64,000 bases of DNA from Halothiobacillus sp. (GTDB taxonomy: Bacteria > Pseudomonadota > Gammaproteobacteria > Halothiobacillales > Halothiobacillaceae). The notes below the pieces were generated by a model. It worked only from the letters and a program-made list of their open reading frames with translations. It did not search any database and was not told the DNA's origin. The position numbers were made by a program, and so were the translations under genes. Shown here piece by piece: positions 26,200 to 34,019 of this stretch. The stretch lies in NCBI GenBank assembly GCA_016278265.1, contig JADQCE010000003.1:310001-374000 (forward strand). The letters are read 5' to 3'. Each line of letters begins with the position of its first letter. Position 1 is the stretch's first letter.

Positions 26200-26958
26200 C
26201 TACCGGCGCTGACCTCGGAGCGGTTGCAGCCATTGCCATGCCTGCCCCTGGGCGCGTCGCAGTGGCGGGCTTTCCCGGGTGAGTCGCCGCAGGCCGTTCT
26301 CCAGGTCCTCGGGGCGCCAGGCCTCCCGCCGATAGGTCATCACGGTGTTGAGGCGGTCGGGCACGTGGGCGACCAGCGCATCCGGGTGGAAATGCGCCGA
26401 GAGTTGCCGGTGGGCCTCGACCACCGCCGGCATGTGGTTGCGCCACAGGTTGAGGCAGATCATGCCACCGGCGGCCACCGCCTCGGCGAGCCGCGCGACC
26501 GTTTCATCCGGCAGGCGGATCATGCCGTCCTGGTCGAACAGGTCGATCAGCACGACATCCAGTGGCGCCGGCGGCTCCCAGTCGGGCGAGCTGACGTCGG
26601 CGAACTGTAGGTCCAGCCGAGGGTGGTCGAGGTCCAGGCCGAAGTGGCGCGCGGCAATGGGGCCAAGGGCAGGGCGCAGGTCGACGGCGTGGATGTTAGA
26701 CTCGGTATGTTCGAGAAGAAACTTCGCCAGAACGCCGCCCCCGAACCCCAACAGCCCGATACGGGCGGGGTGCGGGTGCAGTGCCAAGGGCAGCATCATG
26801 GCGCGGTAATAGGCGAAGCAGAGTTGCTCCGGCTGCTCCGGTCGCCAGGCCGACTGCAAGGTATGGTTGCCAAATTGTAGCGCGACCTCGCCGCCCTGCT
26901 CGATCACCTCGAGCGGGCCATGCTCGTCGTCCAGCCGTTCGAGTATATTGGCCTTCAT
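26200..26958 (-). CDS. spermidine-synthase-like methyltransferase-fold protein
   Basis: The 252-residue protein has a Rossmann-like SAM-binding core: IGLLGFGGGVLAKFLLEH (motif I), an acidic residue in IHAVDLRP, and VLIDLFDQDGM where spermidine synthases hold the catalytic Asp region. It resembles the orphan SpeE-like proteins common in Gammaproteobacteria rather than true SpeE, because there is no speD or speA/speC neighbour. It may be an aminopropyltransferase or a methyltransferase. It is divergent from the unknown exported gene that follows. Confidence 0.75.
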   Translation of the reverse strand: MKANILERLDDEHGPLEVIEQGGEVALQFGNHTLQSAWRPEQPEQLCFAYYRAMMLPLALHPHPARIGLLGFGGGVLAKFLLEHTESNIHAVDLRPALGPIAARHFGLDLDHPRLDLQFADVSSPDWEPPAPLDVVLIDLFDQDGMIRLPDETVARLAEAVAAGGMICLNLWRNHMPAVVEAHRQLSAHFHPDALVAHVPDRLNTVMTYRREAWRPEDLENGLRRLTRESPPLRRAQGQAWQWLQPLRGQRR

Positions 26959-27171
26959 GCGGTGGTCCTGCGATTCGGTGCGGGATGGACGCGGCGAGAG
27001 TTCGCTGGCCTCTCGGTGACCCGGGGCGGCGTTGCGCGCTTGGAAAACAGGTATTTCGAGGTAATGATGATGTGGATCTCCCTTTCAGCCGGCTGGACGA
27101 CTGGCATGGCTATGCCCGCCATTTTCGGTGAGTGGGTGCGTGACCGAGTCATTAAACCGATCACCCGTCAT

Positions 27172-28095
27172 ATGGCCCGTGTGGCCGGTGTCACCGCTGG
27201 CGCGGTGTTGCTTGTGTCTGCCGGCCTGGCGTCTGCCGCCAGCTTCGAGGTGGGCGAGAAGGTGTTCGTGCCGATGTTCGAGCCCAATCCCGAACTCGAC
27301 GGGTACGCCGAGGGCTTCGTCGAGCAGGTGCATGACGATGGCACCCTGACCCTCCGGATCAACAAGGTCCAGACCGGCAAGGGCAAGACCCTGAGCGGCA
27401 CCTGCCATCCCTCGGGTGGCACACCGCTTTCCGGGGCGGAAATCGTTTCCGACGACCCGTCGGACCTCCAGGTCAAGCAGCGTCTGCCGGCCGATGAGGT
27501 GATGACCTATCGGCGTGGCAGTCAGCTCTATCTCAAGCGCGAGAACCTGAGTATCGCCTACCTCAAGTACCTCGGCAGCGGCATGGGCATGACGCCGGAT
27601 CGCTTCGATGTGGCCATCCGTCGTGCCGAGGACGTGGGCCAGCCGCGCATGGTGGCGGCGATGGAGATCGGCAAGCTGCAGGTCGAGTCGACCCAGGGCC
27701 GGGGGTTCCCGGTACCGGCGTCTCGTGCCCTGCAGAAGGCCGCGCCGATGCTCGATGAGGTCGCCGAGAAGCTCGAGGCCTACCCCGAGTCGGTTGAGAC
27801 GGCTGCCCGCATGCTTGGCGGCACCACGCCCGAGCATCGCGATGATCCGTTGGCGGCGGTGATCGTGCGTCTGTACGAGATCCTCGACGAGCAGCTTGGC
27901 GAGCTTGCCCAGCAGAGCAGCGATCCGCGCGAGGTGTCCGGGTTCAGTGTCGATGAGCTATTGGCCATCTACACCGGCTGGTTCCGTGTGATCACCGCCA
28001 ATGACACCCAGTCGTTCCAGAATGCCGATGTCGACTACTATCGTGAGCGGGCGGCCAAGGCGCTGAACGACGGCGAGTGGCCAGCCCTGACGTAA
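27172..28095 (+). CDS. exported protein of unknown function
   Basis: I do not recognise this protein. From the ATG at 27172 it is 307 residues with a good signal peptide (ARVAGVTAGAVLLVSAGLASA, cut before ASFEV). A small beta-rich domain follows (about 24-95: GEKVFVPMFEPNPELDGYAE, lysine-rich turns and one Cys in GTCHPSGG). The remaining 200 residues are mainly helical and acidic. The frame is open further upstream; other starts at 27064-27070 (after GAGG) or 27106 would give a longer N-terminal region, so the start is uncertain. It ends in a strong bidirectional terminator. Confidence 0.65.
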   Translation: MARVAGVTAGAVLLVSAGLASAASFEVGEKVFVPMFEPNPELDGYAEGFVEQVHDDGTLTLRINKVQTGKGKTLSGTCHPSGGTPLSGAEIVSDDPSDLQVKQRLPADEVMTYRRGSQLYLKRENLSIAYLKYLGSGMGMTPDRFDVAIRRAEDVGQPRMVAAMEIGKLQVESTQGRGFPVPASRALQKAAPMLDEVAEKLEAYPESVETAARMLGGTTPEHRDDPLAAVIVRLYEILDEQLGELAQQSSDPREVSGFSVDELLAIYTGWFRVITANDTQSFQNADVDYYRERAAKALNDGEWPALT

Positions 28096-28120
28096 GTGCG
28101 CGCCGCACGTCGAATCACAA

Positions 28121-28153
28121 AAAACGCCCGGACCGTGCTGGTCCGGGCGTTTT
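28121..28153. terminator. bidirectional terminator
   Basis: AAAACGCCCGGAC (28121-28133) pairs perfectly with GTCCGGGCGTTTT (28141-28153) around CGTGCTG. It serves the unknown exported gene and the convergent dksA-rnd block. Confidence 0.88.
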
Positions 28154-28166
28154 CATTGGGGTCGAC

Positions 28167-28418
28167 CTATTTCTGGTAGCGGGTCTTCCACTCCTCGTAG
28201 GGCATGCCGTAAACCTGTTCGCGCGCCTCGGCATCCGCCAGATCGATGCCCTGCTTCTCGGCTTCCTCGCGCAACCAGCGTGACAAGCAGTTGCGGCAGA
28301 AGCCGGACAGGTTCATCAGGTCGATGTTCTGCACGTCGGTGCGTTCCTGCAGGTGGGCCACCAGCCGGCGGAAGGCGGCGGCCTCGATCTGATCTCGGTT
28401 GCTGGAATCGATGGCCAT
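28167..28418 (-). CDS. DUF1244 protein
   Basis: The 83-residue cytoplasmic protein carries the family hallmark NIDLMNLSGFCRNCLSRW, followed by the C-terminal VYGMPYEEWK. Function is unknown; the CxxC pair might bind metal. I chose the ATG at 28418, just after GAGGGACC; an earlier in-frame ATG at 28448 is less likely. It is the last gene of the dksA-ppi-rnd-bolA cluster. Confidence 0.88.
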   Translation of the reverse strand: MAIDSSNRDQIEAAAFRRLVAHLQERTDVQNIDLMNLSGFCRNCLSRWLREEAEKQGIDLADAEAREQVYGMPYEEWKTRYQK

Positions 28419-28489
28419 GAGGGTCCCTCGCGTATTGGTTTTATTCACTGCGGGCTCCGACTCACTTGGGGCAGTCGGTCGCGGGCGAC

Positions 28490-28714
28490 TCAGCTGTCAG
28501 GCGTGCGCGTGTCGTAGGTGACGGCATGCAGTTCGCCTGACTCCAGTGACGGTTTGAGGATGCGATTGAGGAGCTGGTGCTGCTGCAGCAGGGATTTGCC
28601 GACAAAGGCGCTGCTGGTCACGGCGATGCGGAAATTGCAGCCTTCACCGTCCGGACGTACGCGGGCGTCGGGCAGTTCGGCCTGGATCAGCTCGATGATC
28701 TCGTTGTCGGTCAT
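28490..28714 (-). CDS. ibaG: BolA/IbaG family protein
   Basis: The 74-residue BolA fold has GEGCNFRIAVTSSAFVGKSLLQ and a C-terminal HAVTYDTRTP. BolA and IbaG proteins pair with monothiol glutaredoxin Grx4 to handle [2Fe-2S] clusters. The short length and lack of the long BolA C-terminus favour the IbaG/YrbA branch, though the second half differs from E. coli IbaG, so the symbol is tentative. It lies 26 nt after rnd. Confidence 0.8.
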   Translation of the reverse strand: MTDNEIIELIQAELPDARVRPDGEGCNFRIAVTSSAFVGKSLLQQHQLLNRILKPSLESGELHAVTYDTRTPDS

Positions 28715-28740
28715 CTGCGGAAGGTCCTCCGGGTCGTGGT

Positions 28741-29889
28741 TCAGTCGGGTGCCTGCAGGATGGGGGCGAGCAGTGGGGCGCGCCAGCCCTGCGTAAGCCT
28801 TGATGGCCGATCCGGATTGGCCAGGTGTTGTCTGAGTTCGGCGCTGGTGGCCAGCCGCGACGGGCTGATGGCGTTCTCGTCGGCGATGGCGGCCAGCTGC
28901 GCCTGACGGGATTTTACCAGTTCACGCTGCGCTGGTGGCAGCGTCGGCGGGCGTGATAGCCGCGGCCAGTCGGCCGAATCCCCGGCCAGGGCGGTGGCGA
29001 TTTCCTCACCGAGCGCGTCCTGGGCGCTCGAATCCCGGCCCAACGGGGATCGAGCACGCGCGATCTGGTCGGTGATGGCCTCCGCCCCCGGCGGGACATC
29101 GGCCTTGGCGGCCAGTCGTGCGATCGCATGGGCCAGATCCAGCATGGCCTGATCGCCCCATACCCAGCGGCGTGGCCGGTCCTGTTCGCGTGCCAGTCGT
29201 TCCCGCCAGGCTGCAAGGACCTGCAGTACGGCCAATCCGGCCCGGTTGAGCGTCTGGGCGCCGCGGATCTTTAGCCAGCGTTGCTCGTCGGGCGGGGTAA
29301 AGCGGGCCGGGTCACATTGCCGCGCCGTCTCTTCGGCCATCCAGTCGGCGCGACCCGCCTTGTTCAGGCGTTGTTCGAGGATCGGGTATAGGGCGTGGAG
29401 CTGGGCGACATCCTGCACGGCGTAGTTCAGCTGCGTGTCGCTCAAGGGGCGGGCAAGCCAGTCGCTGCGCGTCTCGCCCTTGTCCAGGCGGGTGCCGAGC
29501 AGGGCCTCGGTGAGGGCCGCGTAACTCAACTGGCCACCGATGCCGAGCAGTTCGGCGGCGATCTGGGTGTCGAACACCTGCGGCGGCAGTCGCTCGGCGG
29601 CGGTGAGGATGAGGTCGAGATCCTGGTCGCCGGCATGCAGGACCACGGGGGTGTCACGCGAGACCAGCGCCTGCCAGAAAGGCGTGAGATCGAGCCCGGC
29701 GATCGGGTCGACCAGCCAGACGGTGTCGGTGGTGGCGATCTGCAGCAGGGCGAGCTGGGGGAAGTAGGTGCGCTCGCGGACGAACTCCGTGTCCAGCGGC
29801 AGGTAGCGAGCCGCGGCCATGGCCTCGATCAGCGCGGCGAGCTCCTCGGGGCGAGTGACGAAGCGAACCTGGGGGCGCTCGTGATTCAT
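28741..29889 (-). CDS. rnd: ribonuclease D
   Basis: 3'-5' exoribonuclease for tRNA and stable-RNA 3' maturation. It is 382 residues long. The DEDDy exonuclease motifs are visible: the Asp-Glu pair in LDTEFVRERTY, Asp in LHAGDQDLDLI, and Tyr-Asp in LNYAVQDVAQLH. Two HRDC-like helical domains follow (about 205-380). The length fits E. coli RNase D (375 residues). Confidence 0.94.
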   Translation of the reverse strand: MNHERPQVRFVTRPEELAALIEAMAAARYLPLDTEFVRERTYFPQLALLQIATTDTVWLVDPIAGLDLTPFWQALVSRDTPVVLHAGDQDLDLILTAAERLPPQVFDTQIAAELLGIGGQLSYAALTEALLGTRLDKGETRSDWLARPLSDTQLNYAVQDVAQLHALYPILEQRLNKAGRADWMAEETARQCDPARFTPPDEQRWLKIRGAQTLNRAGLAVLQVLAAWRERLAREQDRPRRWVWGDQAMLDLAHAIARLAAKADVPPGAEAITDQIARARSPLGRDSSAQDALGEEIATALAGDSADWPRLSRPPTLPPAQRELVKSRQAQLAAIADENAISPSRLATSAELRQHLANPDRPSRLTQGWRAPLLAPILQAPD

Positions 29890-29941
29890 GTGCCCGTCGT
29901 TGTGCTCTGGCGGCGGGATCTAGGGAAAATCCGCACGCTGG

Positions 29942-30535
29942 TTATTCGGCCGGCTCGACAATGTCCGCCGATTCGATCCGCACGGTTTCGCGGGGCACGT
30001 CCTGACGGAACGGGCCGGCCGCACCCGTCGGGATGGCGGCGATCGCCTCGACGTTGTCCAGCCCCTCGATCACCCGGCCGAACACGGCGTAGCCGGGCTT
30101 GCCGGCTTGGCGATCGAGAAAGTCGTTATCGGCGAGGTTGATGAAAAACTGCGAAGTGGCCGAATGCGGGTCGTTGGTGCGCGCCATCGACAGCGTGCCA
30201 CGACGATTCTTCAGGCCGTTGTCGGCCTCGTTCTCGATCGGCGCCCGGGTGGCCTTGCGCTCGAAGTCGGCGGTAAAGCCGCCAACCTGAACGACGAAGC
30301 CCGGGATCACGCGGTGGAAGATGGTGTCCTCGTAGAAGCCGTCACGCACATAGGTGAGGAAATTGTCGACCGTGGCGGGGGCCTTGTCGTCGAACAGCTC
30401 GATGAGGATGGCGCCGTGACTGGTATTCAGCCGCACCTGGGTGTCGGCGACTACCGGCAGGGCGGCAAGTGCCAGTACGGCGGCCAAGGCGGCTGCCGCG
30501 AATTGGCGCCCGGCATCAATCATCGCGCTGGACAC
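29942..30535 (-). CDS. ppiA: periplasmic peptidyl-prolyl cis-trans isomerase (cyclophilin)
   Basis: The 197-residue protein has a signal peptide (about 1-30, ending LPVVA-DT) and a cyclophilin domain. Active-site motifs are FHRVIPGFVVQVGG (Arg in HRVI), SQFFINLADN and FGRVIEG. It would accelerate proline isomerisation in exported proteins, like PpiA. The first ATG overlaps dksA by 20 nt; a second ATG four codons in is also possible. It follows dksA, so it is likely cotranscribed. Confidence 0.9.
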   Translation of the reverse strand: MSSAMIDAGRQFAAAALAAVLALAALPVVADTQVRLNTSHGAILIELFDDKAPATVDNFLTYVRDGFYEDTIFHRVIPGFVVQVGGFTADFERKATRAPIENEADNGLKNRRGTLSMARTNDPHSATSQFFINLADNDFLDRQAGKPGYAVFGRVIEGLDNVEAIAAIPTGAAGPFRQDVPRETVRIESADIVEPAE

Positions 30536-30932
30536 GCTCGAGGCGTTCGTGGCGCTCCTGGGCCTCGATCGTCAGGGTGGCGATCGGGCGAGCTTCCAGG
30601 CGCTTGAGACCGATCTCGTCGCCGGTCTCCTCGCAGAAGCCGTAATCACCATCGTTGATGCGCTTGAGCGCCTTGTCGATCTTGTTGATCAGCTTGCGAT
30701 AGCGATCGCGGGTGCGCAGCTCGAGCGCGGCGTCCGATTCCAGCGTGGCGCGGTCGTTGATGTCCGGCTCCTGCCAGTTCTCTTCGCGCAAGTGGTTGAT
30801 GGTCGAGTCCGACTCGGTCATCAACTGGTCGCGCCAAGTCATGAGCTTCTGCCGGAAGTACTCCAGCTGCATCGGGTTCATGTATTCCTCGTCTTCCGAG
30901 GGCTTGTAACCTTTTGGGAGTTCAACTGCCAT
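30516..30932 (-). CDS. dksA: DksA-type RNA polymerase secondary-channel factor lacking the zinc site
   Basis: Works with ppGpp on RNA polymerase to repress stable-RNA and activate amino-acid promoters. It is 138 residues long, with the coiled coil at about 35-95, including the functional tip acids near DINDRATLESD. The zinc-finger region keeps only Cys100; the other three ligand positions are Thr103, Thr121 and Ala124 (FCEETG ... LTIEA). Zinc-less DksA with this C/T/T/A pattern exists in many Proteobacteria. The predicted promoter lies about 175 nt upstream, so the leader is long. Confidence 0.93.
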   Translation of the reverse strand: MAVELPKGYKPSEDEEYMNPMQLEYFRQKLMTWRDQLMTESDSTINHLREENWQEPDINDRATLESDAALELRTRDRYRKLINKIDKALKRINDGDYGFCEETGDEIGLKRLEARPIATLTIEAQERHERLERVQRDD

Positions 30933-31108
30933 GTTTATCCACCACCTCTGCCCGAGCAGACGCCGAAATTGAATGTGAAGACGCCGAATAACGACTCGCG
31001 GAACGGACCCGGTTGGGGCCGCCCGGCATGTTGTGCGATCACGCGGATCGCGCCGGGGCCGCTGTCTGCCTCATCCTCCGGTCCATGGCCGAGAATGGGC
31101 GACGGGCA

Positions 31109-31137
31109 AGTATAGGGGCGGTGTCCGGTGAGCGCAA
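31109..31137 (-). promoter_or_regulatory. promoter of dksA and its downstream genes
   Basis: On the minus strand, TTGCGC (31132-31137), a 17-nt spacer and TATACT (31109-31114). A leader of roughly 165 nt would separate it from the dksA ATG at 30932. Confidence 0.6.
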
Positions 31138-31167
31138 CGCCCGCCGCATGGGGCTGTCGGTTGTCAA

Positions 31168-31962
31168 TCAAGGGTTTGCCGATTCGTCGCGCAGGCGCCG
31201 ATCACTGGTGAACACCCAGGTCCGTGTGATCACCAGCCGGTCGTGCCGGGCGGCCAGCTCGTCGGGGAACGACGGATAGGGGGCGGCGGCCTGCAAAAGG
31301 TTGCGCGCGGCATTGTCGAGGATCGGGTGGCCCGAGGACTGACGAATGGCGAGGTTGAGCACATGCCCGCGCTTGCCGACGGTCACCTCGAGGATCACCT
31401 GCCCGGAAAGGTTCTGTTGCACCAGGGCATCGGGGTAATGCTGGTTGCCGTAAGCCTCGACCTGGCGCTTCCAGCGGGCGAGATAGCGTCCAGCCGGTCC
31501 GCCTTGCGTACGGCTGGTGGCGTAGCCGGTACGCAGGGCGGCGTTGACCTGTTCGTAGAGCTGGTCGATCTGATCCTGGGTGGAAACGTCGCGGGGCGCA
31601 TCGCTTGCCGCCCAGGCCCCTTCCTGCTGTGGGCCCTGGCCGTCTTCCCTGAGGGTGTCGGTGGGGCTGTCCGGCCCGCGCTGGCCGGCAAGCATCGGAT
31701 CGGCCGGCAACTCGCGATCGAGGGCGTCGGTTTCCCGTCCGGCATCCAGGGTGCGTTCGGCCTGGGGGGCGTCCAGCGTGATCTCGATGACCGGCCGCTG
31801 TTCCACCTCGGGGCGGGTGATTTCGAGCAGCAACAGGCCCGCGTGGGCCAGCACGGCCAGCCCGATGGCGATCGGCAGCACCCGAGACGAACCCACCACG
31901 GGGCTTGCCGCGAGGCCGTCGGCGCGGTCGTGCTGTTCTGGAGTCGTTCCCTTGGTCGGCAT
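31168..31962 (-). CDS. TonB-like energy transducer, possible TonB3
   Basis: The 264-residue protein has one N-terminal transmembrane anchor (about 28-47) with the His seen in many TonB anchors (LAVLAHAGLLLL). An acidic linker follows, then a C-terminal TonB domain (about 165-260: YPDALVQQNLSGQVILEVTV and HPILDNAARNLLQAAAPY). There is no Pro-Lys/Pro-Glu rod, unlike E. coli TonB. Its place next to gshB and the pil-chp genes matches Pseudomonas tonB3, which is needed for twitching and pilus assembly. exbB and exbD are not adjacent. It could also power BtuB in this window. Confidence 0.8.
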   Translation of the reverse strand: MPTKGTTPEQHDRADGLAASPVVGSSRVLPIAIGLAVLAHAGLLLLEITRPEVEQRPVIEITLDAPQAERTLDAGRETDALDRELPADPMLAGQRGPDSPTDTLREDGQGPQQEGAWAASDAPRDVSTQDQIDQLYEQVNAALRTGYATSRTQGGPAGRYLARWKRQVEAYGNQHYPDALVQQNLSGQVILEVTVGKRGHVLNLAIRQSSGHPILDNAARNLLQAAAPYPSFPDELAARHDRLVITRTWVFTSDRRLRDESANP

Positions 31963-31988
31963 CCCTGCGCTTCCCGGGTGGTTCTGGA

Positions 31989-33053
31989 TTAGGGCGTATG
32001 CCAGTCGATCGTCCGCCCGGCGGGCGTCGTCGACATGGCCGACTGCATGCCGGCATCGCGCCACGGCCTGCCATTCTCGGTTACCAGCAGGATGCCGTCG
32101 AGTCCCAGCTGTCCGGCAAGGCGCTCGGCCTCGTCGGGGGAAAGCAGCATCAGCGCGGTGGCCGCCCCGTCGGTGATTACGGGGTCGCGGCCCAGCACCG
32201 TGGTGCCGGTGTTGTGGCGCGCCGGTCGGGCGGTCAGCGGATCGATGATGTGACCGAAGCTCTTGCCCCGATAACGCAGGCGACGCTCGTAGTCGCCGGA
32301 GCTGCACAGCGCGCGCCGTCCCGCTACCCGCACGCCGCCCAGCGCCGCCTTGCCACGCGGATCGCCCCTGGGGTCACGAATGCCCAGCTGCCAGTCTCGC
32401 CCACCGGCATGGCCGAGGGTGTAGAGGTCACCGCCGGAGTCGAGCAGGCAGTCGGTGACCCCGGCCGCCTTGATGGCGTCGAGCACCCGTTCGGCGGCGA
32501 AGCCCTCGGCCAGCGCGTTGAAGTCGAACTGAGTTCTCGGGTTGGTGGTGATCACACGGTCACCCTCGATGCGCACCTTATCGAGCGAGGGCGCGTCGTC
32601 CAGCCAGTCATCCAGTACGGACTCGGCGGGTGGGGTGATCGGCGTATCGCCGGCATCGCGGTGAAAGCCCCACAGGGCGATCAGCCCACCGATGCTGGGG
32701 TCGAATCGTCCGCCGCTGGCCTCGAACAGGGGGCGGGCGGCCCGGATCAGGGCGCGAACCTCTGGGCTGGCTACGGCCTCGCCGCGTTTGGCCAGTCGAC
32801 GGTTCAGGCGGGTCAGTTCGCTGTCGCGCCAGGGATGCAGGCGACGGTAGAGCGGCTCGACAATGTCCTCGGCGGCACGCACGGCGGCATTGATCTGCTC
32901 GGCGGGGGTGTTGGCGAAGCGCAGGGTCCAGACTTGACCGAAGACGCTAAAACCCGCCTCGCGGAAGGTCGGCTCGCCCCCGCAGCCGGGCAGGGCCGCG
33001 AGCGGCAGGCCGGCGAGCCCGCCGAGCAGCGCACGCCGGCGCCGGTCGATCAT
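31989..33053 (-). CDS. apbE: FAD:protein FMN transferase, lipoprotein
   Basis: Flavinylates target proteins such as NqrC and RnfG outside the inner membrane, using Mg2+ and FAD. It is 354 residues long with a lipobox (ALPGC, Cys at about 24). ApbE motifs include SGGRFDPSIGGLIALWGF, FDFNALAEGFAAERV and TDGAATALMLL. It sits 26 nt upstream of tonB and overlaps gshB by an ATGA, an unusual place for apbE. No Rnf or Nqr gene is nearby, so the target must be elsewhere. Confidence 0.9.
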   Translation of the reverse strand: MIDRRRRALLGGLAGLPLAALPGCGGEPTFREAGFSVFGQVWTLRFANTPAEQINAAVRAAEDIVEPLYRRLHPWRDSELTRLNRRLAKRGEAVASPEVRALIRAARPLFEASGGRFDPSIGGLIALWGFHRDAGDTPITPPAESVLDDWLDDAPSLDKVRIEGDRVITTNPRTQFDFNALAEGFAAERVLDAIKAAGVTDCLLDSGGDLYTLGHAGGRDWQLGIRDPRGDPRGKAALGGVRVAGRRALCSSGDYERRLRYRGKSFGHIIDPLTARPARHNTGTTVLGRDPVITDGAATALMLLSPDEAERLAGQLGLDGILLVTENGRPWRDAGMQSAMSTTPAGRTIDWHTP

Positions 33054-33994
33054 CGCTCGACGCGTTTGGCGAGCCGGTCGAGCATGGTGCCGGTCACGTC
33101 CTGCCCGGTGACCGTGCTGATCTCACGCGCGCAGGTGGGGCTGGTGACGTTGATCTCGGTCAGCCAGTCGCCGATCACGTCCAGGCCGACGAACCCGTAT
33201 CCCCGCTCGGCCAGCCACGGGCCGACGGTCGCGGCGATCTCGCGGTCGCGCTCGCGCAATGGCACCACCTCGCCCCGGCCGCCGGCGGCGAGATTGGCAC
33301 GGAAGCTCTTTTCGCCCGGTACGCGCAGCAGGGCGTGATCGACCGGCTCGCCGTCGATCAGCAGCACACGGCGGTCGCCGGTGCGGATCTCGGGCAGGTA
33401 GCGCTGCGCCATGACGAGCTCGGTCTGGTCGCGCGTCATCACCTCGAGGATCACTTGGGTGTTCTCATCGTCCGCGTGGATCTTGAATATCGAGCTGCCG
33501 CCCATGGCATCCAGCGGCTTGACCACGATCTCGCCCTGTTGGGCGATAAAGGCCTTGAACTGGTCGATCGAACGGCTGACCAGCGTCGGCGGGCAAAGGG
33601 CGGGGAAATGCTGCGCGAGGAGTTTCTCGTTGGCCGCCCGCACCGCGTCTGGACGGTTGGCGACCACGACGCCGGCCTGCTCGGCCAGCGACAGCAGGCC
33701 GGTGATGTAATGGTAGTCCAGGTCGATCGGCGGGTCCTGACGCTGCAGGATGATGTCGAAGTCCGTCAGCGCATGCACGGCACGCTCACCGAGCGTGTAG
33801 AAATCCGTGTCGCGGTCGACCACCGTGATCGGGGCAGCCTCGGCTTGTGGCGTTCCGTCGGCGAAGAACAGCCAGTCGGGCTCGATGTACCAGCAGTCCC
33901 AGTCGCGGGCCTGGGCGCTGAGGAGGAAGGCGAACGAGGTGTCCTTCCAGGGCTTGATCCGTTCGATCGGATCCATGACGACGGCGATGCGCAT
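33050..33994 (-). CDS. gshB: glutathione synthetase
   Basis: ATP-grasp enzyme joining glycine to gamma-glutamylcysteine, 314 residues. The diagnostic KPLDAMGGSSIF, NLAAGGRGE and TEINVTSPTCAREI motifs are present. It is cotranscribed with gshA (25-nt gap) and overlaps apbE by 4 nt. gshB beside pilG is conserved in Pseudomonas. Confidence 0.95.
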   Translation of the reverse strand: MRIAVVMDPIERIKPWKDTSFAFLLSAQARDWDCWYIEPDWLFFADGTPQAEAAPITVVDRDTDFYTLGERAVHALTDFDIILQRQDPPIDLDYHYITGLLSLAEQAGVVVANRPDAVRAANEKLLAQHFPALCPPTLVSRSIDQFKAFIAQQGEIVVKPLDAMGGSSIFKIHADDENTQVILEVMTRDQTELVMAQRYLPEIRTGDRRVLLIDGEPVDHALLRVPGEKSFRANLAAGGRGEVVPLRERDREIAATVGPWLAERGYGFVGLDVIGDWLTEINVTSPTCAREISTVTGQDVTGTMLDRLAKRVER

Positions 33995-34019
33995 GGGGCG
34001 GCTCCGCTTGCGGTTCGGA

